Made by a program: the position numbers and the translations under genes
Shown here: positions 46,239 to 59,080 of the stretch, in pieces
Layout of the letters: every line of letters begins with the position of its first letter
How positions within the stretch are numbered: position 1 is the first letter of the stretch
The notes under the pieces: generated by a model
Database searches by the model: none
Told to the model about the DNA's origin: nothing
Seen by the model: only the letters and a program-made list of their open reading frames with translations
From: Acanthaster planci
Lineage: Eukaryota; Echinodermata; Asteroidea; Valvatida; Acanthasteridae
Length of the DNA: 64,000 nt
NCBI RefSeq assembly: GCF_001949145.1
Contig: NW_019091412.1
Coordinates: 1,028,015 to 1,092,014, forward strand
Reading direction: 5' to 3'

Positions 46239-48315
46239 TTTAAGTAAGCCTAGTATTTAATCAGTCAAATTTTTATAATTCAATATTATGCATGTTAATT
46301 AATTATTTATAGTTCCAGGGATGGATGTACAGGTTGTCAAAAACAGGATCGTTTGACAGGAAATACATTGTGTGATTTGGTGACAAGTGTTGGCCACAAG
46401 AAAGGATGTTTCAATTAAAATTGGATTATTTAATGGCAGTTTCATCGGAAGTGAACATATGTCGCCCTTGATAAGTCTCTACCAGCAAGAGTGGCTCATT
46501 TTGCTATAGATTCTTCATACTTTTTAATTAATGTAGTTCAAAGTGTCCACAACTTTCCAACTAAACTTTTAGACAGCAGGCTAATTTGCTGGTATCAATG
46601 TACATCAAAGAATAACCAATTCAATATATTTTGTAAACTTTCAGATTTGTTTTTTAGTTTGTAGTGACTTTTTAATTGGGAGTGTAATATCAAGAGCATA
46701 TATCTCATAAAAAAGGGGCCACCTTATTGAGTAGAGTGCTTAAATTCCATTTTTTTAATTGTTACCTGGGTGCATTATGTACTTACCATAAAAAATGTAG
46801 GGAAAAGATCTTTCAGTTTTTTACCAGAGTTGTAGGTACCTTGCAATATTTTTAAAATTATAAGGATAGAATTTTTCTAGTTTCGCATGGAAGAAAAAAA
46901 ATTAAATGATCTAGCATTCATGAGAAAACTGATCATTCAAACGTGGAGTTAGTATCTCCTTTTCACTTGAACTATGCAAAAATGTTGTAGATTTAGAAAG
47001 GACAACAGTTAATTTAAAGTCCAGACGTTTGTAGTGTATTTAATTTTTCCTTCCTCATCCAACCGTGCCTTCACTACATGGGTATATTTTTTTATCAGAA
47101 CTTTGTTTAAATCTGACAAAACATCCCATTTTAGTACTTGGTCTTTGAGGTAGCTAGCTTCACACATCATAATTGAAACTTTTTTAGTAAGTTATTGGAT
47201 CAACAGATTCTTTCAGTCCTGTCATTCTTTCATTAAAAATCAACTTTTCAGTTTCTGTTGCCGCCTTTCATAATTTTTTCAGATCGTCTTTTCCAGTAAC
47301 AACAGTCATAATTATGCATTGATAAATTAATGTGTATTTTTTTGTTATAAAATGTAAACATATGCTGCATTTGTCCTTTGACCGAGTTGAAGTTAAAGGC
47401 AACCAAAATCCTGTCTTCCATTGACACCGTAGAGTATTGCTTTTCACACATAGCTTTTGGTTCTCTTTGAGTCATAACAATTGTGTGTTGAAGTATTGGT
47501 ATTTTACGGTGTGTAAACAAGTAGATGATTAACTTGTATTTTAACTTAAAGTTAACAATAAATAAATAAATCCAATACATAATGGATTTCTTTTCTGCGG
47601 AAAAGATTCGTATTTGCTTTTTATTTTGGATTATATTTTATTAGCATTTTCATCCATTGATGTGATCACTGTGACTGATATCACCTTCTTTCGTGGGAGA
47701 CATATTGGCAGTCATAATGACTTTGTCTTATTGTCGACCAGTTTTTGTCACCAAGGATGAAATCTGTCTCGTGTCCATGTGTAGTTTTTTCTGCGTCTTT
47801 TTGATTTCATTTCATCCTTTTTTCCCTACAATTTCATCCAAATATTTTCTCCCTACATCAATACAAACATTTCTTCACATACGTCAAGGACACAGATTAT
47901 CATCTGCATATTTAAAATCAAATATACATCAGTATTTATTTGGCAATGCTGCTACGGTTGAAAGGCACGTTCAAAGTTACAGCACAACAATATCCATGTA
48001 CCATCAATAATGTGCTGTTTTATTATGGTTACTTGTTGGCACGTTTCATGAAATCTGAACGGGAACACGAGATGACATTTTACAATGGTTTGCTATCAAA
48101 TAAATAATAATCAAACTCCAAACATGAGTGTTGAAATCGTTTAATCTTAATAAATAAGACTGAATGAGTAATATAAAAGCTTGATGCCTGAAAAAGATAA
48201 CATTTCATTTTGAGTGGAAAAAGGCTTAAAAGAGAATAAGAGCTGCTTGATATTACACAACATGGCCTACCAATCTTGAGAAATAATATGGCCTAAGTAT
48301 TGACCTTCAATTTTC

Positions 48316-48321
48316 TTTATT
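48316..48321 (-). terminator. Candidate polyadenylation signal of the 597-aa gene
   Basis: AATAAA on the minus strand, 258 bases past the stop at 48579. A second candidate lies at 48019-48024. Confidence 0.5.
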
Positions 48322-48578
48322 ATCATGACAACTGATAGCTCTCAAACTCGAAAGTACATATATTAAATATCTGTACATGTACTGATAAATATTTGGCACT
48401 TTAAAGCCTTTTTTTCTGATCGTAAGACTTCTCCCATCAGTGATTCATGACTGCTTCATGAAGGACAATGACAAATTTCCGGAAATGAAAGGCCTTGACG
48501 TTATCATGTTCATCTTGGTAGGTGTTGCTCTGCCCCTACCATCGAAGTTTTGTTGTCATTGTAACCATTCTTAGCCAG

Positions 48579-51500
48579 TTACTGATCTTCATCTTCACTC
48601 AGGTCAAGGGAGTCGTCACTAAGGTCATCCTCTTGATGAGATGATACCTCAGAAATGTCATCTGTCATTTGAAAAAGAAAATAATGAGGGGAAGAGATTG
48701 TCAGTAACAAATGAACCAGAAATTCTCGGTATTCCTGATTACAGTTCCTTCTTGTGAGGCGAATTCCAAAAACATATTTTCAAAGGCTAGTCAGAGAGGT
48801 TATCTGTTCCTCCTTTAATCAACTCAATTGACAAATGGAACATGGTTCAACATTACACCAGGCGATATTTCGGGTCATTTTAAAGGGAAATAGATTTCTA
48901 TGCTATTGATGATAGTTTATGGGAAATGAACATACTGAACAATCAATACTTTGCATATTTCTCGTGGTTGTATTTTGTTTCTTGGTGATGTAAATCACCA
49001 TAATGCAAAACATCTTTACTCACCCATTGTCTCTGTGACTGTCAGAAGTTTCTTTGCAGACCCAATCAGTCGCTTGACATTCACTTTCTTTGGACGGGAA
49101 GAATCTACAGCATGGAAAAAGGACAAATGCACTTTACAAAAACCTTAAGATTTTGATATTTGACGGTGTAACTTTGTAATTGTTGACAGTTTGAGTTCAT
49201 GTTCTGCTCACCGTCATTATCCAGTTTGACAGTGTCAATCCCCTCAACAATCGTCTTGGTGTTAGTCTTGAAAACTTCTTCGAGATTTCCTCCAACAGTT
49301 GGATTCAGCAGCTTTTCGAACACTTTGATGTTGCGGACCCATGTGGCATATTTCTGGAATTTCTTGGGGGCTTTCTTGGTTACAGTTGACGTTTCCTTCA
49401 ACGTTTTCTCATACCGGTCTTCATAGATGAAGTCGGGCAGACCATAAACCTCACTGCTGCGGTGGAGACGATCTTCCTCTACACTCTTCCAAGAGACATA
49501 CTGACGGCGAAAACGGCGGACCTGGTCCTCGTCAAACTTGTCTCTTACCTGAAACGGCAAAAAATTATATGATAAAATCTGAACTTTATTCCAACATCAC
49601 GTTCTTAGAAAAAAAATCGCTCAACCTATAAGAATGTGGAATTTTACATCAGTTTGACAGCAATTAATCAACTTCGATTTTTTTGTCTTCGTTCTCTTAT
49701 CAGACCTCGGTGGGACCAAAACAACAATTTGACTTGTAATTCAAACCCACTAAGTTAAGTTTTAATATCCAGTGGTTGCGTAAATTCACAAATGAGGAGG
49801 CCTTTTATTTTTGGCCTAATACTGGATTTGAACTCACCAGACGTTTTAGTCACTTACCCTTTTGAGAGCCATCCTCTGTCTGACAACACTGTCCATTTTC
49901 TGTTTCTCTTTCTCTTTCAGTTCTCGATTGTAATCTTCCACCTCTTTCTTCTGCACCTGTTCCATCTTCTGCAACACTCTCACCTGTCTCTGGAGTTTAT
50001 AAGTTTTATTCCCATATACTGACTGCAAGGTCTTTTGTTTCACTAGACTCTTCCTTGTAATGATGACGGGCTTGCGAAAACGTTTCTTCTGAGTTGCTGG
50101 TGGTTTACTTGTTAGAGTGGTACTGGTGCTTTGACTTCCTCGGGAGGTAGTCCAGACTCGAACCTGGGGAATGTCCCTCCTTTCAGATGATGCCTTTGAG
50201 GAAGAATAGGCTGAGGGTATGTGGGAGTTCTGTCTCGTCACCTCTCGGTTGTTGGTAAGAACAGCGCTTGATTTACTCCGATTTGGCAAATATTTTGGAG
50301 TTTTGGTTTCGATTTGAGACGAGGATTGTGTTCGTCTCTCACTTTTTAGTTTACTTTCTTTCAAGTTGACGGGTTCATCTTTACTCGAAGCTAAGGGAAT
50401 GTTTTTATGCTTCATTTTCTGAGCTCCAGCTTTTTTCTCCCCGTTTTCTTTAATGGTAAACTTGTCCTCATGATCCTTCGGGAATTTGATCGGGGAACCA
50501 TTAGGTATCCTGGGTGATGAGGATTTGTTGGGTGAGTGGATCTTGTTGGAATCCTTTGCAATGCGGATGGTGTCACTTGATGGTTGGTGGGAGTTGTCAG
50601 CTGCATTTCGGCTGTCAATAAATGATTAAATAAGCAACATTAATTATAACATTGTTTCATAATCCAAATTAACGATACGTGTACTTCGTCCTTGAACGTA
50701 TCAGGTTCTGCTTTCTGTGTTATTCTTGAAAAGTTCAGTAACTTTTCATGATGAAATTCGCGTCGATGTACGAAAGTCCTAAGAGGCTGCACTGTCTCTT
50801 CTGGGATTGAAACTTACTAACCCCTGATTGGCATATAAGACGAGTACTTGCCTAGTTTCTTTGATGGAGGAGGAGTTGGCTCTAGCATCAGCCCAAGAAG
50901 AAGCCCATCGTTTACCACCCTGAATTTCCTTTCGACCTGCCTCTGTGGCTGTTGATGTTCCATGCACCTGTTGCTTTAGTGGTTCTAGTGAAGAATATGA
51001 GAGCAAATACTTGAGCCAGTGTCATCTGGTAGTGTGGGTTATTGGCAAATTTACCATTCTTTCAAGTACTTTGTCAACCAAAATAATTATTAGCCAAGCA
51101 TTTTAGATGAGGTTAAAGTGGATTTTCCCCATCTTACAAATTTCCCGCTGAGTCTTGACAATTCTGTTGTTAAGTATAAAAATTCTAATTACAAGTAAAA
51201 TTGGAATCGGACATTTTTATACCTAACGTCTGACTAAAGGCAAGGAATAGTCCAATCCGAATGCGTTTCTATGCAACAAAAGATTAACCGGTGTGGATAG
51301 CAACGAAAAGCTTCTGACTGTTGTTTTCACTTGTTTATGCCCAACCCATGGACGACGGCTGTGTCCACGATTTCTCTCGTTTTTCCTTAAACTTACCGCT
51401 GAGTAGGTTATTAATCTTGGGCAGTCTAGGCATAGGAACACGCTGTTGTCTGTCATGGTTGGTGTGATGACGATTCACTTCATTAGGTGCTGAGCTGCTT

Positions 51501-53949
51501 CCACGATCTGCAAAAAAATATCAACCCCAAAGTTTGTTTAGTCATCCGTCACTGCCCTTGAAGGTCCAGCTGAGGTTGGCAATTTTGGAGGTTTTGTTCA
51601 GAAGACTTTCAAAATTTCTATTTCCTTTACACTCGTGAACTTCATCCGATAAACTCTAAGTAAATATTGCGAACTTGTAGTACCTTCGTCCTTTTTATGT
51701 CTTGCCGAATGTACAGGCACGCTCCGTGTTACATAACGACTGTCGTTATTATTGGCCTTCTTGTGGTTACCATGGTGACTAGGTAGCGACACCAATGGTT
51801 CTTGGGTTCCGGTGCTCTTTTGTTGTTGTCTTGGTTTCGATTGGTACTTGATTTGTCCTCCACCGCTCAAGCTGAAAGAGAAAACAATGTAATTATTTAG
51901 TTATTAACTAAGAGAGAGAGACAGTTGCTCAGTTCGTTCCTTGGACTGTTTGTCATGCTAGCATACTCCTGTGCTCACCTCTGTGTCTGGTGGTTCAGTT
52001 GCTAATTACGTTGGATTCGAGCGAAACGTTACCACAGAAATCAATGTGCAGTTGATATTTCTGATTGTAAATCAGTCAGTTTATATGATATTTACTTAAG
52101 GTTTATGAAGGTGGCCTATACCGTTGAATTCACAAAAGAGACCATTTAAATGAAAAATGCAAAGATTTTGGAAACCATAACAGTCTTGATTTAGGCGCAC
52201 TTCTTGAACTTTAAACCATAGACCCAGTCAATATCGGACACTTTATCAGCACAGCATAGATGCAAACGGTAGCAACGCGCGATGTGTTGCTCCCTTTGAT
52301 TGAGATCGTAAACTATTGAAGAGGAAAAGCTGTGTTCAATGTAATAAAAGAATCGTTTACACTCCAGCAGCAATACAAACTCTGATAGCTGAGGTCAGAA
52401 TATTTAAACAGTCAGTTTTTTGTGTGTTGCATTTGTTGACATCTGATTGTAACTAGGACAACAAAGCAATTAGCGCGTACCCGTCGTTTTTTCACTTGGT
52501 CGGCATTTCAAGCGCAATTTAGAATTTCGTAAACGCAATATACACAATTCTTTTTTCATTTGTGTGTTTGTTACAAGTTGCAGAAATAACTTGAAAGTGT
52601 TGCAAATCTGTTTTTTATATTTGATTTATATTTGATTCAGGGTGAGGTTCAGTTGAGGACCGAAGCATAAGCATTATAGAACTTGGATCACATGTCGAGA
52701 AGCAAGAAAGATAATCCATTTCACAATTTGGTGACTACAATTTCCGAATAGCCTGGTGGCGATACCATAACAAACAGAACATTGATCTCGATATACATGT
52801 ATCAAATCTTCTAAAACACCTGTTTAGGCTCTAACATTGTTGTGAACCCAGTCGCTTTGGGAGGGTTTGATAGTTTGTTTTAACGGCCATCTGCTTTTAA
52901 CGGTGCCTTGCTTTTGTTCTTCGTTGACCTGCAGTCTCACATTCCTGATATCCAATACACAAAGTATGACATGACTCCTGTTGTAAATTGTACAAGCATG
53001 GAATAGACCCCATTGGGTTGAGTGTTTCCTTTTACAGCTGACATTTTTTTAGTGCAAGAACATCGTCCTTAAAAGGCTTTTTTTCTCTCAATAAAGTCAG
53101 ATTGTTAGCTTATATGACTATACCTGAATTTCACCGTAAAGACTCAATCGTCTTCAAAATCTAAGTAAATTGTTGAGTTTATGAAAGCAATGACGTATCG
53201 TAAATTTTGTATTTTTAGTAATTTACTGAGGAAAGGCCGTTTCGAGCCTCGAAGCATCCTATTCTCTACACATACTAGACATAAAGTGCTTGAACAGTAA
53301 GATTTTCCTCGTGTTTGAGGAGTGGAGACGTAGAGCTGAGCTGTTCCTAACTTTATCGGATCACCAACGAAGCCATCACCTGGGATTAGACCATTTTTTG
53401 CGCCAACTCCCTCTTTATGAGAGATTCAGCGCTCGTTTTTAGCAGTATATATAAAACGCTTGAATAGTTTGGTTAGTTGTGCCGAACGATCCAGCACAAT
53501 AAGAAAAGAAGAAACAGGATTGGTTATGCACCGTCTCCCACGTCGAGCCTACATAAAAGGATATCATTATACCTAACAAAAATGGATTTTCGTTGTCATA
53601 GCGTTAATAACGCAACGCACTTTTTTTTTCTTTGCAGAATGCGCGGAATCCTCGCTGGGAGATGGCCTTCCCGGGAATCCACTGCTGTATCAAACTTACG
53701 TTAAAGAAATTAATTCATCACTAGTGATACACTGAGTCTAAAAGGAGCCATGTTTGCAAATTTCTGAGCAACTTCCACATTCAACATAATAAGTCGTCTT
53801 GTAATCAAGCTGTAACGTGGATAAAATTTCTCTGCGACATACCTTGGCAACGAACACGTAAATGTACCGGTGGTGTCTCTTAGAGTTGAGACATTATTGT
53901 CCGTCCCTGTCCCAAGATTCACTCCGCTTCCAAAATGTCCAATTAACAT
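48579..53949 (-). CDS. Conserved-looking 597-aa protein of unknown function with helical core
   Basis: Minus-strand exons 53843-53949, 51684-51871, 51397-51507, 50852-50984, 49858-50611, 49212-49548, 49024-49104 and 48579-48661 sum to 1794 bases, with all phases consistent. I do not recognise the family. Residues 1-380 are low-complexity, rich in Ser, Asn, Gln and Lys and probably disordered. About 385-470 is highly charged and helical (VLQKMEQVQKKEVEDYNREL, then VRDKFDEDQVRRFRRQYVSW). About 470-530 has YGLPDFIYEDRYEKTLKE and KKFQKYATWVRNIKVFEKLL, which look like a folded conserved block. The tail ends in an acidic SDDSLDLSEDEDQ. No signal peptide, membrane segment or zinc motif. ATG 53949 (context ACAATGT) opens the first exon. 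Intron 4 starts with GC, not GT. A ciliary or cytoskeletal role is only a guess from composition. Confidence 0.8.
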
Positions 53950-56900
53950 TGTCTTCGTTGCATCATTACACAGATTCCGACTTCGTCGAGGACAAAACTG
54001 GCCAGGTTTTTCCACATCCCTCCAACTCTGTTACTGGCTACCGTGCTACTTCCACTCCGGCATCTAACTCAGTGTAACTCTAAATCTATGATTCAGCTGC
54101 ATGTGTTCGGCCCTCCAGGGTTCTGCTTCGCTAGACTAATTCGGAACTCGTACCCCACAGACTTATCAAATGAGTATTCAGGGTCAGAGTGATAAAGACC
54201 TTTACACCCTTGCGGTGTCGAGCTAAAGCATCCCAACAAGGGGACGTTCCCTTCATTTCATAAATGTGATTCAGAGTAAACAGTTTTCCTTTCGTTCTGC
54301 GCTTCCATTTTGTTTCCATTGCGAAGAGGAATATAAACACAAGACGTTTGTTATCTGGTGTCGTCTGTAGGGGATTAGCGGTACCTCGGCTTAAGCGAAT
54401 AAGCTCCTTAAAGCCGTCGGTTGCAATTTAAGACCCACTAATAATATCTCCAAACACTGATAAAAGCTGCGGAACTGAACAACGAAAAGTGCTTGAATGG
54501 GTATGATGCCTTGTTTTTCAATAGGTATTTATTCATTTCGACTTATGTGTTCAATTATTCGGTTTTGTATGAGCGCTTGAGCAGGCAGAGTAAAATCACC
54601 GCTTGCAGATTTCAACAATTTGAATTTACCACAAGTATTTGGACATTTTATAAAGTCACTCCTTTATTTCTAAATTACACTGCAGTTGTGTCGCCGTCAA
54701 ATGATGGACTCAAATCTAATAATTATGTTATCCTTCATCGAAGGCCTCAAAAAGGATGTTTCTCTTACTAGTGTCTCTCTTTTTTCTTCATTTCCCGTCT
54801 GGAGGGGATCTTTTCATGATAATGCAACCGCGTCTAGGCGGATTCTCGCCTTTTTATTGTCCCACTAGCAACGTAAAGCGTGAAATCTGCTATTGTTTTT
54901 CCACTATAGGTTAAAGCATGGATGAATACCTGTTGAGTAAACACCAAGAGAGGATTTATGCTGATAGGCTGAGCCGAAAGTAAACTAGGGGTGAATTAAA
55001 AACTCATCTTGGTCACGATTGATTATGTGATTTACCCCGACATTGTATAGCAGTAGAGCCGATCATACCTCTGATTCTTCCTCAATAATTAAAGGTCATC
55101 ATAAAATCTGCCAGGATCAAAGCTATATTCCTCCGAGCATTTGTACGCAACTTTGCAACCAACTCAGGTCTAGCCTGGGTGTACCATATTCCTCCATATA
55201 TTAATACAGACCATATTGTAATTATGCTGGCTAGTTTCTCGTGAAATCCATTAACATTTCTGCAAGATAACCAGGCTATACTGTAAGCGTATACTTTTTG
55301 TTTGGTTAGTTAAAACAAACAGCACTGTGATTGGGAAGTAAGAGGCTTATTTCCTCGAGCTTTAAAAGTGACTTTTAAATCAGAATGTCAAGTGGGGTAC
55401 TCATTATGTTGAAGACGCTAAGGAAGTACATGTTTATGTAAGTTTCGTTCAGGAAACTTTCCCGCATACAAATAGGTACCCGAAAACGAACGGGAAAAAA
55501 TTACCCTCCCTCAAACACTTTGACAAAGCGTGTCCGTTTCCTAAACGCAAATAAATTTGGGTTCGGAATCGAATACAGTCGGATGAATAAGTTTGGAGAA
55601 GTAGCGTGAACAACCACCATCACCTTGTCCTATGCACTGATTTTTTTCTTTAGAATAGAGACAAGCAACGAAATTAGGCACAATTTGGCCCACCTCAATG
55701 ACACTTTACGCCTGGAAACTTTGCAAAAGACGCACCTGATACATCCCCATATTGCATTGATCTTCAATGAAATCTTGCCGAACGACAACAATTATTTCAG
55801 ACTTGTGTGAATACCTACCCTAACTGCTCGTAAGTAGTTTTTGTATATGCGGTTAGCGGGCGGGTGTCGGCATTTTCACGATGGCAACATGATCTAGCCG
55901 AGACGGAGTCTGCGGATGAAAGTTGTCGCCGTGATACCACCGACGGTGCGCTTCCAACGTTACGGGGATAACAGCTCCTCTCACGGGGAAAGCTGTCTGG
56001 AGGCTCCTGCTGAGGACGCCGAAGAGTTAGAATAAAAGCTGGAGCAACAGGTCCAACTTCCATTTTTTAGAGTGGACCGCGTGCAAGAATAAGCAACGGA
56101 GTTGTTTGCCGATGTCCTTATAAGTTATTGTGGTTTCATCAGTGCAGCAACAAATAGCCTTGGTGTCAGTGACACACTGCCATGGCAACGGAGGTTGGTA
56201 ATAGTCTGGCTCCATTTGGTGTATTGCGTTTCGTAATTTTCATTGGTCACTCGTACCTGTCAACATGTTAATCTTAAATTACAGAAATCAAACGCATAAA
56301 TTAAACACCAAAGGTGTTAATTTTAAGAATTAGAATGTAACCTGAATTCATACTTGGTGCTTTTAGGAACTAGGCCTACACGTATTTATACCTGTATTTA
56401 TGCCAAGCAATTAAAGTCGTTTCCAAATCATTTTTACTCTCTGTGGTTCAAAGGTTATGCTTGTCTTTTTGTGACGGTTATGCTTCATTAAAATGCCAAG
56501 GAGGACATCATATTAATCATTTTTGAAATTTTGCTTGTGTGTTATCACTTTATGGTGACTGTACTGGGGGTTTATTTAGGATTGTATGATTTCACTAATC
56601 GGCACAAGATCGATGACGCTCCTGTGCTGACCAAGTCTGTCATTCTTCGGTGTTTCTGCCCCTCGGTTAAGACACTTCATGGTTGCCTAGGTGGCTAATG
56701 AAACGACGAAGAGAAGGGCCTGATTCACTGACCAGCATGAAAGGAGCTTGTTGTGGTTGATGAATTACGGGAGCTAATAGTACGCTATAATCATACAATA
56801 TTATGTAGATAGAACGCTGTAAACTTGTGACCGACTTTTCAGTCAGAGTGACCTTTTCTTTTCAAAGATCTTAACCAGATGACAGCATTTGAAACAACAC

Positions 56901-59080
56901 AGTAAACTATGGTGACTTGCTCCCCTGGTGACTTGAGGAGCCATGTAATTGTGGGTATATTATACATCATAGTAAAAATGACCAAAGGAAATGAAACAAC
57001 AAAATGATAGTTGCAACGTACAAATCCTGTCCCTCGGCAGTGTAGATGTATACTGCTCTTGGCGTCATCATGACGTCATTCCAAAATGTCCTGGCTACTC
57101 AAAAAAGAAATTATGAAATGCTTCCAAGTTTAACACAGAACGTGAGAATCTCTTCTGATGTGGTGTGATGAGTTTGCCATCGCAATAGTGTGCATTAGAT
57201 TTAGTGTATGACATGCACACTTTTATATAAATACAAATTCGTCACTTGAGCTAACTCAGACCGTTAACAGCTGGGGGCTGGGTATCGAACCCTTCGTCGA
57301 TTCACACGCTCTTGTTTATCACGGTAGGCCAGTTTTCTGTCTTTATGCGTAACAATGAAGACACAAAAAACACACCGTGACCTGTCCTCCCCTCGGGGCA
57401 TCTGAAAATGAGACCTTGGGAATGAACTTCTTAATCCAACCCCAACTAAATCTCCAGTCAGTAATGCCCCTTCATTTCTCTATCAAATTGCTTGTATTCA
57501 GAGACTAAACATGAATCGAAATTCGGTTCCTTGTTTTTGACGGTTTACAGAATGGACAGTGACGAATGACAGATTTTGTACGAGTTGAAAAGTACGGTTG
57601 TGTCACGTGTTTGTGATTGCATGTCTCAATCAAGCGGACATGTTTGTTTCTATGAACCGTGTCGTCATGGTGACACATTACAGCGTCCCCTATCGTATTC
57701 ACAATGATCACTGGCAAGTGTAGCGGTAGGACTACGGGGGGGGGTGACAAAAACCATGCAAAAGGAAAACAAAATTTATCTCGAGATATGAAGTACAGAG
57801 CAGAGATCAGACAGGTTTGTGTATTGGACTAAACGTGCAACGCATGAAAAAGATCTGAATTCGTTTTCTCGGTGCAATGTCAAGTGCCCCGTGATACGTG
57901 AGGTAGGACTGTCAACCTCCAATTCTAACAGTAGCTTAGGCCCATTTGATTCAACATCGAACCACCCACTCGACCTCGATACTCTCCTGCAACCGTGATT
58001 CCAACATTTTTTGCATGTATTGAGGCGATGTTTGCTAACAGCTTGCCAGCGTTATAACGGCAGCTCTTAGTAGTTGTTTGGTCCCAGAGTGCAGAAATCA
58101 ATACCAACGTTCATTGTCATTCTGAGAAATATTATCACAGAACCAAATTGATTATTAGCTGTTTGTACAGGTATCCCTTTTGAGAGATGTTGAACTTTAA
58201 AGCTATACTGAGTGAACAGGTACCGAACGTGCTGAGTACTGTCTAGCCCTACCAGAATTTCACCTAATGTGATGTATTGCATCTCAAATTTAACCTCCCC
58301 CCAAATAAAACAAACATTCCCCCAAAATGTGAAGTAACGGTAAAAAGTTGTTTCATTTGGATTTATTTTTACGTATGTCAAACTAAATCGCTACAAAGCA
58401 ATTACGAATAGCACACTTTTACAGAATGCCTCCAGCTGGGGAAAGTGGGATTACATATATCTGACGGGTCAAATTATGGCAGAAATGTGGTAGTCAGTGT
58501 ACAGACCCAAGTACAGGTTTATGTCAAACAACGTTATCAAATTATTTTGACACTTCCATTATAATCCAAGAATACCGGGACTTTTCCGTTTAACACACAA
58601 ATCCCTCTGGCTCCTCGAGAAATGCAATTTTTCATTGGTACAAAGATTCAGTAATTCCATCCACTACAGATTACATGTACATATTTAATTACAAATGGAT
58701 TCCAGTCCGTGTATCTAAGTAAGAAAATGTAACTTCTAAATATGGAATACTCACTTCTCAACAATTTTTAATAGCACCATTTAAAAAAAAAGCCTGTTGT
58801 AATTAAGTGTGCGACTTTAACGGGCGCCCTCTTTTGACGTGCTTGCGTTATCAGCCAGTTTGTGTAACCTTTCATCTTGGCCTTTTTCTGCAATTAATTC
58901 CAAACATAAAGTTGCCCGTCATGGTGGACAAGGTAATGCCCATACATGTATTTTGAGCTTCTTAAAATCTCCAGTTACATTTAACAACACGATAGTTCAA
59001 CCTGCAATGAAACGAAATGAGAGTTGATACCAAAGTAATTTGTGTGTAGGACGACCTAATTATGGACATGCCTTTGGTAA
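53950..59080. other. Intergenic region
   Basis: About 5.1 kb. A relatively GC-rich patch at 55860-56215 holds short overlapping ORFs on both strands that I cannot assign. A palindromic TGCCATGGCA lies at 56179-56188 within it. The other small ORFs look like chance. Confidence 0.5.
56178..56189. promoter_or_regulatory. RFX/X-box-like site
   Basis: CTGCCATGGCAAC resembles one and a half RFX half-sites (GTTGCCATGGCAAC). A closer match is at 61058-61070. By eye only; more than 2 kb from the nearest start codon. Confidence 0.25.

Larger units (their letters stand above)
45845..48578. other. Intergenic region between convergent genes
   Basis: AT-rich. Holds a CTCF-like motif at 46223-46238 and candidate minus-strand polyadenylation hexamers at 48316-48321 and 48019-48024. 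No supported gene. Confidence 0.55.

Noticed and set aside
53477-53704. 75-codon plus-strand frame with an acceptor-like T-tract before 53640
   Set aside because: No partner exon or recognisable peptide; probably chance.
57265-57335. tRNA-like T-loop word GGGTTCGATACCC on the minus strand
   Set aside because: No matching acceptor, D or anticodon arms could be folded; at most a tRNA-derived SINE remnant.
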